Origin: Flavobacterium aquaticum
GTDB lineage: Bacteria > Bacteroidota > Bacteroidia > Flavobacteriales > Flavobacteriaceae
Reading direction: 5' to 3'
Assembly (NCBI RefSeq): GCF_003259835.1
Contig: NZ_QLMI01000002.1
Location: 62,001-126,000 of the forward strand
DNA length: 64,000 nt
Positions 1 through 8,670 of the stretch are shown piece by piece. The position numbers and the translations under genes are program-made. Below the pieces are notes generated by a model that saw nothing but the letters and a program-made list of their open reading frames with translations, had not been told where the DNA came from and did no database searches. Position 1 is the stretch's first letter. Each line of letters starts with the position of its first letter.

Positions 1-143
1 AAATGTAATTTCTATTTAAGGGCGTAAACCTATTCAATAATTTTGAAAAAAACAACATTTTTTTAAAAAACGTGCAAAAAATATTGAATTTTAGCATTAC
101 ACCTGTTTTAACAATGCTTTAACACTTTGAAAAATAACGACTT

Positions 144-1292
144 TTACAAAATATTCCTTCTTTGGGCTTTCCACCATCTTTCTGGAATTTCCTGCTCGCA
201 AGCTGCTAAATAATCTTCATGTGTGCAAGGTAATAACGTATTTCTTTTTAATTTATTGTTAACATTTGTTAAAAACGGTATTTCAATCCACCATCTTGCG
301 GTTTTATTACTCTTGTAAAAGATTAATTCTTCATCTTCTATAGGAACAATATACTTTATATAGTTCTCTTTTGTTCCAAATGGATACTCATTTGAACGAA
401 AACAAAATCCTTCAATAAAATACCACAGCATTTGAGCTGTTAAAACAACTTCATTTCCATTTGGATTAAAATTAAAAATTCCAAATGAAGTTACTTTATC
501 ACTAATTCCAGCATAACGTGTTAGAGCGCAAATTTCTTTTCCTGTAAATCCGTTTGGATTAAAAACAGCAAAATTTCCTGAATAAGACGATTGTACCGAA
601 TTCATATCGATACTTACCAAATCCGCATCTCTAAAAACAGGTTCTGCTACGGCAATGTTGTTTGAAACTTCTCCTAAACGATAGGCTTCAAAGTATAATT
701 TCTCGATTAAATCGATTTCTTCTTGCGAATTAAAATACGTTTGAAAACCTAAGTTACTGAAATTAAATAGATTATTAGGTTCTTCTACGATAATTTTCGA
801 CAAATAAGACTCCGAATCCAATTTATTCTCTTTAGAAAAATCAAATTGATTGTCTACGGAAACCAAATTTACCATTTGATCTAAATTATCATAACCGCGA
901 TACATTGGATAAGTTAAATCTTGACTTCCACCAATAACAACTGGAATAATTCTTTTCTTAATTAACTCAGCAATCAAACTTTTTACAACAAAATAGGTGT
1001 CTTCAATACTAGCCCCTGCCTCAATTGACCCTAAATCTACAATGGAAGCATTCCAATTACCAGGAAAAAGAATGTAAAATTGCTTTCTGAAATAGTCGAA
1101 AGAAAAATCATCATTGTCTTTTGCATTTCCTCTAAACTCATTTACTGTAAAAATCGCTATAGCAACATTATCTAAAACAGGAAAATCTGTCTGCGTATGA
1201 AACACCACTTTTTTTCCCAATGTTTGATTGGATAACTTAGAGATATATTCCTCTACAGAAGTTGAAATAGGTTGTAAAAAATCAAAAACCAT
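144..1292 (-). CDS. Arginase/formimidoylglutamase-fold protein, probably a pseudoenzyme
   Basis: Protein of 382 aa related to the ureohydrolase (arginase/agmatinase/HutG) fold. The three metal-binding signatures can be located but are degraded. GGSQD (121-125) replaces GG(D/N)H, so the first His is Gln124. DNQFD (147-151) replaces DAHxD, so its His is Gln149. SIDMN (227-231) replaces SxDxD, so the second Asp is Asn231. Three of the six manganese ligands are lost, so hydrolase activity is doubtful; automatic annotation would probably still say formimidoylglutamase. It lies 3 nt downstream of topA and is almost certainly co-transcribed. No hut genes are nearby. The fold assignment is fairly secure; the cellular role is unknown. 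Confidence 0.8.
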   Translation of the reverse strand: MVFDFLQPISTSVEEYISKLSNQTLGKKVVFHTQTDFPVLDNVAIAIFTVNEFRGNAKDNDDFSFDYFRKQFYILFPGNWNASIVDLGSIEAGASIEDTYFVVKSLIAELIKKRIIPVVIGGSQDLTYPMYRGYDNLDQMVNLVSVDNQFDFSKENKLDSESYLSKIIVEEPNNLFNFSNLGFQTYFNSQEEIDLIEKLYFEAYRLGEVSNNIAVAEPVFRDADLVSIDMNSVQSSYSGNFAVFNPNGFTGKEICALTRYAGISDKVTSFGIFNFNPNGNEVVLTAQMLWYFIEGFCFRSNEYPFGTKENYIKYIVPIEDEELIFYKSNKTARWWIEIPFLTNVNNKLKRNTLLPCTHEDYLAACEQEIPERWWKAQRRNIL

Positions 1293-1295
1293 TGC

Positions 1296-3797
1296 TTATT
1301 TCTTTTTAGCGGTTGTTTTCTTAGCTGGTGCTTTTTTTGTCGCTGTCTTTTTAGCTGGTGTTTTCTTTTCAATCATTTCCTGAACTTGCACCAATGTTAA
1401 TTTACTTGCATCAACATCTTTACTCAATTCAATTTTGATTTTACCTTTGGTAATTACAGAACGACCCCAACGTGCTTTTTCCACTTTAATTCCTTCCTCT
1501 TTCCAATCGTGTATTACTTTATCAATGTCTTTTTGTTGTTTTTCTTCAATTAACTCATTCAAATCTGACTGCGATAAATTATCGAAGTTGTATTTCTTAT
1601 TTACATTAATAAACATTCCATTCCATTTAATGAAAGGTCCAAAACGACCAACACCTTTTTGAATTGGTAATCCATCATAAGTTCCAATTGGTGCATCAGC
1701 CTGAACTTTCTCATCAATTAAACCTTGAGCGGTTTCCATAGTAACATCCATTGGATCTACTCCTTTTGGTAAGGAAATAAACTGAGAACCGAAACGAACA
1801 TAAGGACCAAAACGACCATTATTCACTTCAATTTCTTCTCCTTTATATGTACCTAATTGTTTTGGAAGTAAAAATAAGTTCAATACTTCTTCCAAAGTGA
1901 TATTTCCAATATTTTGATCTTGACGCAAACTAGCAAACTGCTTGTTTTCATCTTCGGCATCTCCAATTTGAGCCATTGCTCCATATTTTCCTAAACGAAC
2001 CGAAACTTGTTTTCCAGAAACAGGATGTACTCCTAATATTCTTTCACCGCTTTCTCTATCTGCATTTTTCTCTACATCGACTACATTGGGATGGAAGTGT
2101 TTGTAAAAATCGTTCATCATTTTAGCCCAATCTACTTTTCCTTCTGCAATTTCGTCGAAATCTTGCTCTACTTTTGCTGTGAAATTGTAATCTAAAATCG
2201 TGTTGAAGTTTTTCACTAAGAAATCATTCACGATAATTCCGATATCGGTTGGGACTAATTTTCCTTTATCTGAACCAACATTTTCAGTTAAAACTTGAGA
2301 TTTTACTTCTCCTCCTTTTAACATCAACTGGTTGTATTTTCTTTCTTGACCTTCGAAACTTCCTTTCTCTACATAAGTTCTAGCAATAATGGTAGAAATA
2401 GTTGGCGCATACGTTGATGGACGACCAATTCCTAATTCTTCCAATTTTTTTACCAAAGAAGCTTCTGTGTAACGACTTGGTGGACGCGAAAAACGCTCTG
2501 TTGCCGTGATATAATTATTGATAAGTTTTTCGTTTACTTTTAAAGCTGGCAACATTCCTTCTTGTTCCTCTTCGTCATCATCATGTCCTTCTAAATACAC
2601 TTTTAAGAAACCTTCAAATTTGATAACTTCTCCAGTTGCTGTAAAAGTTTCAGAATGATTACTAGCTTCAATTTTTACATTCGTTCTTTCTAATTCCGCA
2701 TCGCTCATTTGAGAAGCTAATGTTCTTTTCCAAATCAATTCATACAAACGTGCTTGATCTCTATCAATATCAACAGTATGTCTTGACATATCCGTTGGAC
2801 GAATCGCTTCGTGCGCTTCTTGTGCTCCTTTTGATTTGGTATTAAAATTTCTCGGTTTAGAAAACTCTTTTCCGTAATAACTGGTAATTTCAGCTTGAGC
2901 TGCTGTCATTGCTTCTTGCGATAAATTAACGCTATCCGTTCTCATATAAGTAATAAGTCCAGCTTCGTATAAACGTTGAGCAATCTGCATGGTAATCCCA
3001 ACAGGTAAATACAATTTTCTAGCTGCTTCTTGTTGCAACGTTGAAGTAGTAAATGGTGCTGCTGGTGATTTTTTTGTGGGTTTGGTTTCTAAATCTCCTA
3101 CTTTGTAAGAGGAACCTATATTTTTTGTTAAGAAATCTTCCGCTTCCTTTTTAGTTGCAAAGTTCTTAGGCAATTTTGCTTTGAATGTTTTTCCAGCCTC
3201 ATTAGTGAATTCTGCTGTAATACTGTAAGAAGCTTCTGGTTTGAAATTTTGAATTTCTCTTTCACGCTCCACAATCAAACGAACGGAAACCGATTGTACA
3301 CGACCAGCTGATAATCCTCCTTTTACTTTTTTCCAAAGTACTGGCGATAATTCGTAACCTACTAATCTATCTAAAACTCTACGAGCTTGTTGTGCGTTTA
3401 CTAAGTTGTAATCAATTCCTCTTGGATTTTCGATTGCTTTTTGAATAGCAGTTTTCGTAATCTCATGAAAAACAATACGCTTTGTTTTTTCTGGTTTTAA
3501 ATTTAATTCTTCAGATAAGTGCCAAGAAATTGCTTCTCCCTCACGGTCCTCATCGGAAGCCAACCAAACCATTTCGGCATTTTTAGCTAATCCTTTTAAT
3601 TTGGTCACTAATGCTTTTTTATCAGCCGAAACTTCATATTTAGGTTTAAAACCATTCTCTACATCTACCCCAATTTCTCTCGAAGGCAAGTCGGCAATAT
3701 GTCCATAACTCGACTCTACTTGATACTCACTTCCTAGAAATTTCTCGATGGTTTTTGCTTTTGCAGGTGACTCAACGATTACTAAATTCTTTGCCAT
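1296..3797 (-). CDS. topA: DNA topoisomerase I
   Basis: Type IA topoisomerase (833 aa) that relaxes negative supercoils by cutting one strand through a 5'-phosphotyrosine. The N-terminal TOPRIM domain starts with NLVIVESPAKAKTIEKFLG and includes the acidic DEDREGEAI motif. The catalytic tyrosine is Tyr284 in LITYMRTDS. GGLSAGRVQSVSVRLIVERE is typical of the family. The C-terminus carries topoisomerase C-terminal repeats (GPYVRFG, GPFIKWNG) and ends in a Lys/Ala tail of AKK/TKK repeats instead of zinc ribbons. I chose the ATG at 3797 (MAKNLV); a longer in-frame reading to 3848 adds 17 unconserved residues and runs through the likely promoter at 3817-3824. Confidence 0.97.
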   Translation of the reverse strand: MAKNLVIVESPAKAKTIEKFLGSEYQVESSYGHIADLPSREIGVDVENGFKPKYEVSADKKALVTKLKGLAKNAEMVWLASDEDREGEAISWHLSEELNLKPEKTKRIVFHEITKTAIQKAIENPRGIDYNLVNAQQARRVLDRLVGYELSPVLWKKVKGGLSAGRVQSVSVRLIVEREREIQNFKPEASYSITAEFTNEAGKTFKAKLPKNFATKKEAEDFLTKNIGSSYKVGDLETKPTKKSPAAPFTTSTLQQEAARKLYLPVGITMQIAQRLYEAGLITYMRTDSVNLSQEAMTAAQAEITSYYGKEFSKPRNFNTKSKGAQEAHEAIRPTDMSRHTVDIDRDQARLYELIWKRTLASQMSDAELERTNVKIEASNHSETFTATGEVIKFEGFLKVYLEGHDDDEEEQEGMLPALKVNEKLINNYITATERFSRPPSRYTEASLVKKLEELGIGRPSTYAPTISTIIARTYVEKGSFEGQERKYNQLMLKGGEVKSQVLTENVGSDKGKLVPTDIGIIVNDFLVKNFNTILDYNFTAKVEQDFDEIAEGKVDWAKMMNDFYKHFHPNVVDVEKNADRESGERILGVHPVSGKQVSVRLGKYGAMAQIGDAEDENKQFASLRQDQNIGNITLEEVLNLFLLPKQLGTYKGEEIEVNNGRFGPYVRFGSQFISLPKGVDPMDVTMETAQGLIDEKVQADAPIGTYDGLPIQKGVGRFGPFIKWNGMFINVNKKYNFDNLSQSDLNELIEEKQQKDIDKVIHDWKEEGIKVEKARWGRSVITKGKIKIELSKDVDASKLTLVQVQEMIEKKTPAKKTATKKAPAKKTTAKKK

Positions 3798-3816
3798 TTC
3801 ACATTTTTTTGAATCG

Positions 3817-3824
3817 CAAAAGTA
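3817..3824 (-). promoter_or_regulatory. Likely -7 element of the topA promoter
   Basis: On the minus strand the sequence reads TACTTTTG, matching the Bacteroidota -7 consensus TAnnTTTG. It lies 20 nt before the topA ATG and would give a leader of about 15 nt. No clear -33 TTTG is seen at the usual spacing. Confidence 0.5.
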
Positions 3825-3991
3825 TAGGTTTTTTTTAAATTTTAACATCCCGAGTATTTTTTTACCTATAATTAACCAAAATATCAGTCAAATTACTCCT
3901 ATATATATAGGTATAAAATCCACGAAAAACAGCTACTTAGAAATAGAGAAAAAAATAATTTAAAATTTCATGTTAAACCTTTTCTGCCATC

Positions 3992-4023
3992 TTGTCAGAT
4001 TTTATAATTTAGTATTATCTTTG
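3992..4023 (+). promoter_or_regulatory. Likely miaB promoter
   Basis: TTG at 3992-3994 is followed after 21 nt by TATCTTTG (4016-4023), matching the Bacteroidota -33 TTTG / -7 TAnnTTTG pattern. Transcription would begin near 4029, leaving a short leader before miaB. Confidence 0.6.
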
Positions 4024-4062
4024 CGTTCCGAAACTTCGGAATGATTAATGGAAATCTTTGAT

Positions 4063-5511
4063 ATGGAAAAGGTAATTGATGAAAACAAACAAGGTCAAAG
4101 TTTAGTGCTTGACCAAAAAGAAGGAAATACAAAAAAACTTTTTATAGAGAGTTATGGTTGCCAAATGAATTTTTCGGACAGCGAAATCGTGGCGTCTATT
4201 CTTTATGAAAACGGATATAATACCACTCAAAATCTAGAAGACGCTGATTTGGTTTTGGTAAATACTTGTTCTATTCGCGATAAAGCGGAACAAACGATTC
4301 GTAAACGTTTAGAAAAATACAACGCAGTAAAGAAAATCAATCCAACCATGAAAGTTGGGGTTTTAGGTTGTATGGCGGAACGTTTGAAAAGTCAGTTTTT
4401 AGAAGAAGAGAAAATTGTAGACATGGTGGTTGGACCAGATGCTTACAAAGATTTACCAAATTTATTAGCTGAAGTTGAAGAGGGAAGAGATGCTATCAAT
4501 GTAATTCTTTCAAAGGAAGAAACGTATGGAGACATTTCACCTGTTCGTTTGAATAGTAATGGAGTAAATGCTTTTGTTTCGATTACAAGAGGTTGCGATA
4601 ATATGTGTACATTTTGCGTTGTTCCTTTTACACGTGGTCGTGAGCGTAGCCGTGAGCCACAAAGTATTATTGACGAAATTCAAGATTTATACGATAGAGG
4701 TTTCAAAGAAGTAACCTTGTTAGGACAAAATGTTGATAGTTACCTTTGGTATGGTGGTGGTTTGAAAAAAGACTACGACAAAGCTACAGAAATGCAAAAA
4801 GCTACAGCTATGGATTTTGCGCAATTGTTAGACAAATGTGCGATGTTGTTTCCGAAAATGCGTTTTAGATTTTCTACTTCGAATCCGCAAGATATGCACG
4901 AAGAAGTATTGCATGTTATTGCGAAACACCACAATATTTGTAACTACATTCACTTACCCGTTCAAAGTGGAAGTACTCGAATTTTAAAAGAAATGAATCG
5001 TCAACACACCCGTGAAGAATACATCGCGTTGATTGACAAAATATATGCAATTATTCCAGATATTTCTTTGTCGCAAGATATGATTGCTGGTTTCCCAACA
5101 GAAACAGAAGAAGATCATCAAGATACTTTAAGTTTGATGGAATATGTAAAATATGATTTCGGATTTATGTTTGCGTATTCAGAACGTCCAGGAACTTTAG
5201 CTGCTAGAAAAATGGAAGACGACGTTCCAGAAGAAGTGAAGAAAAGACGTTTAAATGAAATCATCGACTTACAACAAAGAATTGGTTTAGAAAGAACGCA
5301 ACGTTTCATTGGTCAAGAAGTAGAAGTATTAATCGAAAAAGAATCAAAACGTTCAGATGCTCACTGGAGCGGAAGAAATTCTCAAAATACCGTAGTGGTT
5401 TTCCCAAAAGAAAATTACAAAGTAGGTGAATTCGTAATGGTAAAAATCACAGATTGTACCGCTGCAACATTGATAGGTGAAGCAGTTGGTTATTCTGAAA
5501 TAATGAATTAA
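4063..5511 (+). CDS. miaB: tRNA-2-methylthio-N6-dimethylallyladenosine synthase
   Basis: Radical-SAM methylthiotransferase that adds a methylthio group to i6A37 of tRNAs reading UNN codons. The N-terminal UPF0004 domain has ESYGCQMNFSDSE, VNTCSIRDKAE and GCMAERL, giving the three Cys of the auxiliary [4Fe-4S] cluster. The radical SAM motif CxxxCxxC is in RGCDNMCTFCVVP, followed by PFTRGRERSR. A TRAM-like RNA-binding domain occupies roughly the last 70 residues. Length (482 aa) is normal. I prefer the ATG at 4063 (MEKVIDENK) as the family-like N-terminus; an in-frame ATG at 4048 adds five residues and cannot be excluded. Confidence 0.96.
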   Translation: MEKVIDENKQGQSLVLDQKEGNTKKLFIESYGCQMNFSDSEIVASILYENGYNTTQNLEDADLVLVNTCSIRDKAEQTIRKRLEKYNAVKKINPTMKVGVLGCMAERLKSQFLEEEKIVDMVVGPDAYKDLPNLLAEVEEGRDAINVILSKEETYGDISPVRLNSNGVNAFVSITRGCDNMCTFCVVPFTRGRERSREPQSIIDEIQDLYDRGFKEVTLLGQNVDSYLWYGGGLKKDYDKATEMQKATAMDFAQLLDKCAMLFPKMRFRFSTSNPQDMHEEVLHVIAKHHNICNYIHLPVQSGSTRILKEMNRQHTREEYIALIDKIYAIIPDISLSQDMIAGFPTETEEDHQDTLSLMEYVKYDFGFMFAYSERPGTLAARKMEDDVPEEVKKRRLNEIIDLQQRIGLERTQRFIGQEVEVLIEKESKRSDAHWSGRNSQNTVVVFPKENYKVGEFVMVKITDCTAATLIGEAVGYSEIMN

Positions 5512-5519
5512 TTTTTTTG

Positions 5520-5583
5520 TTTCAAGTTTCAAGTTTAAAAGTTTCAAGTTAACTTTCTAAACCTGAAACTTGAAACCTGAAAC
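5520..5583. repeat. Palindromic array of 7-nt units between miaB and the next gene
   Basis: TTTCAAG units at 5520-5526, 5527-5533 and 5542-5548 (with one 8-nt TTTAAAAG between) are followed by reverse-oriented CCTGAAA, CTTGAAA, CCTGAAA at 5562-5582. The two halves can pair as a long imperfect hairpin. It fills the gap after miaB and may act as a terminator or attenuator. The same unit recurs at 32989, 38749 and 29937. Confidence 0.75.
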
Positions 5584-5590
5584 AAAATAT

Positions 5591-6850
5591 ATGGAATCAG
5601 TACAAGCTATAAAACAACGATTTGAAATTATTGGGAACGACCCAAAACTCAATCGTGCCGTGGAGAAAGCCATTCAGGTTGCTCCAACGGATATTTCGGT
5701 ATTGGTAACAGGTGAAAGTGGTGTTGGAAAAGAAAGTATTCCAAAAATTATTCACGCACTTTCGCACAGAAAACATGGAAAATATATTGCGGTAAACTGT
5801 GGTGCTATTCCGGAAGGAACTATTGATAGTGAACTTTTCGGGCATGAAAAAGGTTCGTTTACTGGAGCAACTAATACGCGTGAAGGTTACTTTGAAGTTG
5901 CCGATGGCGGAACTATATTTTTAGACGAAGTTGGTGAATTACCTTTAACCACTCAAGTACGTTTATTACGTGTTTTGGAAAATGGCGAATTCATAAAAGT
6001 AGGTTCATCTCAAGTACAAAAAACGAATGTTAGAATTGTAGCAGCTACGAATGTCAATATGTTTGATGCTATTGAAAAAGGTAAATTCCGTGAGGATTTA
6101 TTTTATCGATTGAGTACGGTTGATATTATGCTGCCACCACTTCGCGAACGCAAAGACGACATTCATTTGTTGTTTAGAAAATTTGCTTCGGATTTTGCAC
6201 ATAAATACAAAATGCCTGCTATCAAATTAGATGACAGCGCAGTCGAAATACTTTTAAAATATCGCTGGAGCGGAAATATTCGTCAATTGCGAAATGTTGC
6301 CGAACAAATTTCGGTTTTAGAAACAAAACGCGAGATTTCATCGCAAACGCTTCTCTCCTATTTACCCATGGAAAATCCGAATTTACCTTCGGTCATTGGA
6401 ACAAAAAAATCGGAAAGTGATTTCAGTAACGAAAGAGAAATTTTGTACAAAGTCCTTTTTGATATGAAGAGCGATTTGAACGATTTGAAAAAGCTTACGA
6501 TGGAATTAATGCAAAACGGAAGTTCAAAAGTTCAAGAAGCCAATAAAGGATTAATTCAGAAAATTTACGGTAAACCCGAAGAAAATGCTATTTTTGAAGA
6601 ACAACCAAGAGTTGAAATGCTTCCAAATCAAAATAATTTGATTCAAGAAGAGTTTGAAGATGATGACGATGAAAATTATTTATTCGCAGAAACCGTTGAC
6701 GAAGAAGAAACTTTGAGTTTAGAAGCCAAAGAAATTGAATTAATCAAAAAATCTTTGGATAGAAACAAAGGAAAACGAAAAGCGGCTGCTGACGAATTAG
6801 GAATTTCGGAACGAACACTTTATAGAAAAATAAAACAATACGATTTATAA
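5591..6850 (+). CDS. Sigma-54-interacting transcriptional regulator (AAA+ plus Fis-type HTH)
   Basis: Protein of 419 aa with the central AAA+ domain of enhancer-binding activators of RpoN RNA polymerase. It has Walker A GESGVGKE, the sigma-54 contact loop as GSFTGA (canonical GAFTGA), and Walker B with DGGTIFLDEVGELPL. A C-terminal Fis-type helix-turn-helix is seen in KRKAAADELGISERTLYRKI. There is no receiver or GAF domain before the AAA+ module, only about 20 residues, so it is not phosphorylated as an NtrC protein is. An acidic linker (about 330-380) precedes the HTH. I chose the ATG at 5591; a TTG-started reading from 5570 falls inside the repeat array. It overlaps lptE by one base. Confidence 0.93.
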   Translation: MESVQAIKQRFEIIGNDPKLNRAVEKAIQVAPTDISVLVTGESGVGKESIPKIIHALSHRKHGKYIAVNCGAIPEGTIDSELFGHEKGSFTGATNTREGYFEVADGGTIFLDEVGELPLTTQVRLLRVLENGEFIKVGSSQVQKTNVRIVAATNVNMFDAIEKGKFREDLFYRLSTVDIMLPPLRERKDDIHLLFRKFASDFAHKYKMPAIKLDDSAVEILLKYRWSGNIRQLRNVAEQISVLETKREISSQTLLSYLPMENPNLPSVIGTKKSESDFSNEREILYKVLFDMKSDLNDLKKLTMELMQNGSSKVQEANKGLIQKIYGKPEENAIFEEQPRVEMLPNQNNLIQEEFEDDDDENYLFAETVDEEETLSLEAKEIELIKKSLDRNKGKRKAAADELGISERTLYRKIKQYDL

Positions 6851-7353
6851 TGAGATATTTCATCATAGCAATAACTATAACTTTTTCCTTTCTATTAAAT
6901 GGTTGTGGCGTTTATAATTTCACAGGAACTCAACCTATAGATGCTAAAACTTTTCAAGTAAACTACTTTCAAAACAATGCACCGTTGGTAGAGCCTGGAA
7001 TTGAAAGAACTTTTACTTTAGAATTGCAAGACATTATTCAAAGTCAAACCAATCTAAATTTAGTTTCTCAAGGTGGCGAATTACTTTACGAAGGAGAAAT
7101 TGTAGATTATCGTATCACACCAATGACAGCAACTGCAGATCAAAGAGCAGCACAAAACAGATTAACAGTAACAGTAATGGTTCGATTTACAAATCGAAAT
7201 AAAGAAGACGATAATTTTGAAAAACGTTTTTCATTCTTCTATGATTTTGACGCCAATCAACAATTAGTAGGTTCCCAATTAACAACAGCATTAGATGTGA
7301 TTTTTGAACGAATAACACAAGATGTTTTCAACGAATCATTAGCAAAATGGTAA
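6850..7353 (+). CDS. LptE-like outer-membrane lipoprotein
   Basis: Lipoprotein of 167 aa with a hydrophobic signal peptide ending in the lipobox LLNGC (Cys19). The body matches what I know of Bacteroidota LptE-type proteins annotated for LPS assembly: a GTQPIDAKTFQV start, a central GELLYEGEIVDYRITP strand pair, and a LTVTVMVRFTNR strand. In the Lpt system LptE plugs the LptD barrel at the outer membrane. Its ATG overlaps the stop of the upstream regulator (TAATG), so translation is probably coupled. Assignment as LptE rests on recalled family features and context, not a strong catalytic motif. Confidence 0.75.
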   Translation: MRYFIIAITITFSFLLNGCGVYNFTGTQPIDAKTFQVNYFQNNAPLVEPGIERTFTLELQDIIQSQTNLNLVSQGGELLYEGEIVDYRITPMTATADQRAAQNRLTVTVMVRFTNRNKEDDNFEKRFSFFYDFDANQQLVGSQLTTALDVIFERITQDVFNESLAKW

Positions 7354-7367
7354 TTAATTTGTAAATT

Positions 7368-8165
7368 TTGAACATATCCGATTTAACATATCTTTTAAAT
7401 AAGCCCGAAACTATAAACGAAAAGCAAACCATTGCTTTAGAAAATGTAGTTTTGCAGTTTCCGTATTTTCAGGCAGCACGAGCTTTACATTTAAAAGGAT
7501 TGTACAATCAGGAAAGTTTTAGATACAATTACGAATTAAAAAAAACAGCCGCTTACACAACAGATCGAACGATTTTATTTGAATTTATTACTTCAGATAA
7601 TTTCACAGCGATTCAACAGGAAAAGATAGATGAAATTCAAAGATCATTGTTAGATATTGAAGTACATCACATGGAAGAAGTAATAGTTTTACCTGAAATT
7701 GAAACCATTACCCCTGAAGAAGAAATTAAAGAGATAGAACCAACTTTAGAGGAAAAATTAGAAATTGGTAAACCTTTGCCATTTACTCCTTCAGAAAGAC
7801 ATTCGTTTCAAGAATGGTTACAATTGACAAAATTTAGTCCAATTGAACGTGAAATTGAAGAAAAAACCATTCAAAACGACCCCGAAAAACAAAAAAAATT
7901 AGACATAATCGATAAATTTATTGAAGCCAATCCAAAAATTGCTCCAGTAAAAGAAACGACGAAACCGCCTGCAAATATTAGCAAAAGTATTGAAGAACCA
8001 ACACACTTAATGACCGAAACTTTAGCAAAAGTCTATTTGGAACAAAAAAAATATACAAAAGCCATACAAGCTTATGAAATATTAATTTTGAAATATCCAG
8101 AAAAAAGTAGTTTCTTTGCAGACCGAATAAATGAAATCAAAAATTTACAACAAAATAATAATTAA
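7368..8165 (+). CDS. Hypothetical protein with C-terminal TPR-like motif (TTG start)
   Basis: Protein of 265 aa between lptE and secG, 2 nt before secG. The start appears to be TTG at 7368 (MNISDLTYLLNKPE); no ATG lies near, and the following segment looks like genuine protein (FPYFQAARALHLKGLYNQ). The middle is Glu/Pro/Ile-rich and probably disordered. The C-terminus, MTETLAKVYLEQKKYTKAIQ onward, looks like one tetratricopeptide unit. It has no signal peptide or membrane segment, so it should be cytoplasmic. Function is unknown; position suggests a link to envelope biogenesis or secretion. Confidence 0.82.
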   Translation: MNISDLTYLLNKPETINEKQTIALENVVLQFPYFQAARALHLKGLYNQESFRYNYELKKTAAYTTDRTILFEFITSDNFTAIQQEKIDEIQRSLLDIEVHHMEEVIVLPEIETITPEEEIKEIEPTLEEKLEIGKPLPFTPSERHSFQEWLQLTKFSPIEREIEEKTIQNDPEKQKKLDIIDKFIEANPKIAPVKETTKPPANISKSIEEPTHLMTETLAKVYLEQKKYTKAIQAYEILILKYPEKSSFFADRINEIKNLQQNNN

Positions 8166-8167
8166 TT

Positions 8168-8530
8168 ATGGGATTCACAGGTTTTTTAATTGCGATAACA
8201 ATTGTTTGTTTTTTATTAATCTTAGCTATTATGGTTCAAAACCCTAAAGGTGGAGGTTTATCTTCTTCATTTGGTGGTTCTCAACAATTAGGTGGAGTTC
8301 AAAAAACAACCGATTTCTTAGATAAAAGTACTTGGACATTAGGAGGAATTTTAATTGCTTTAATTTTACTTTCTAGTTTGAGTTTTAATGGCGCTGCATC
8401 TGGTTCTAAAGTTTTAGGTAATGATGACACAACAGTTCCTACAACTACAGTTCCAACTACACCAGAAGCTACAAAACAAGCTGCTCCTACTGCTACACCA
8501 GCACCAGTTGCAACAGATTCTACAAAATAA
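8168..8530 (+). CDS. secG: Preprotein translocase subunit SecG
   Basis: Small inner-membrane subunit (120 aa) of the SecYEG channel. It has two hydrophobic helices, FLIAITIVCFLLILAIMVQ (about 5-23) and GGILIALILLSSL (about 58-70). Between them lies the cytoplasmic loop with the family signature NPKGGGLSSSFGG. The tail after about residue 75 is a low-complexity Thr/Pro/Ala stretch, longer than in E. coli and commonly seen in Flavobacteriaceae. It is followed at once by a strong intrinsic terminator, so it ends the operon that begins upstream with miaB or the sigma-54 regulator. Confidence 0.92.
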   Translation: MGFTGFLIAITIVCFLLILAIMVQNPKGGGLSSSFGGSQQLGGVQKTTDFLDKSTWTLGGILIALILLSSLSFNGAASGSKVLGNDDTTVPTTTVPTTPEATKQAAPTATPAPVATDSTK

Positions 8531-8550
8531 GAATTGACAAAATAGATAAA

Positions 8551-8581
8551 ATGCCAGCACTGACATGCTGGCATTTTTTTT
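8551..8581 (+). terminator. Rho-independent terminator after secG
   Basis: A 9-bp perfect stem, ATGCCAGCA / TGCTGGCAT, with a 6-nt loop is followed by a run of eight T. It separates secG from groES. Confidence 0.92.
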
Positions 8582-8593
8582 ACCGAAAAATTG

Positions 8594-8622
8594 TCAGAAA
8601 ATTGCTTTGGCACAATTTCTGA
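8594..8622 (+). promoter_or_regulatory. Inverted repeat with sigma-54-like -24 element before groES
   Basis: TCAGAAAATTG (8594-8604) and CAATTTCTGA (8613-8622) form a near-perfect inverted repeat, differing by one A, around the spacer CTTTGGCA. The right side includes TTGGCAC (8607-8613), which matches the -24 box of RpoN promoters; 10 nt after the GG the sequence is GA where GC is expected. No CIRCE element is present. The site is about 50 nt before the groES ATG and is probably its control region. Confidence 0.5.
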
Positions 8623-8670
8623 AAAACAACAAGCAACAAATTAATTTTAATAAACAAAATATATACAATT

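Noticed and set aside
1-143. Coding sequence at the left edge
   Set aside because: No reading frame of note. It is an A/T-rich stretch downstream of the arginase-like gene, perhaps the leader of the next gene outside the window.
4048-4062. Upstream ATG of miaB
   Set aside because: In frame and possible, but the extra five residues are not family-like; kept as an alternative only.
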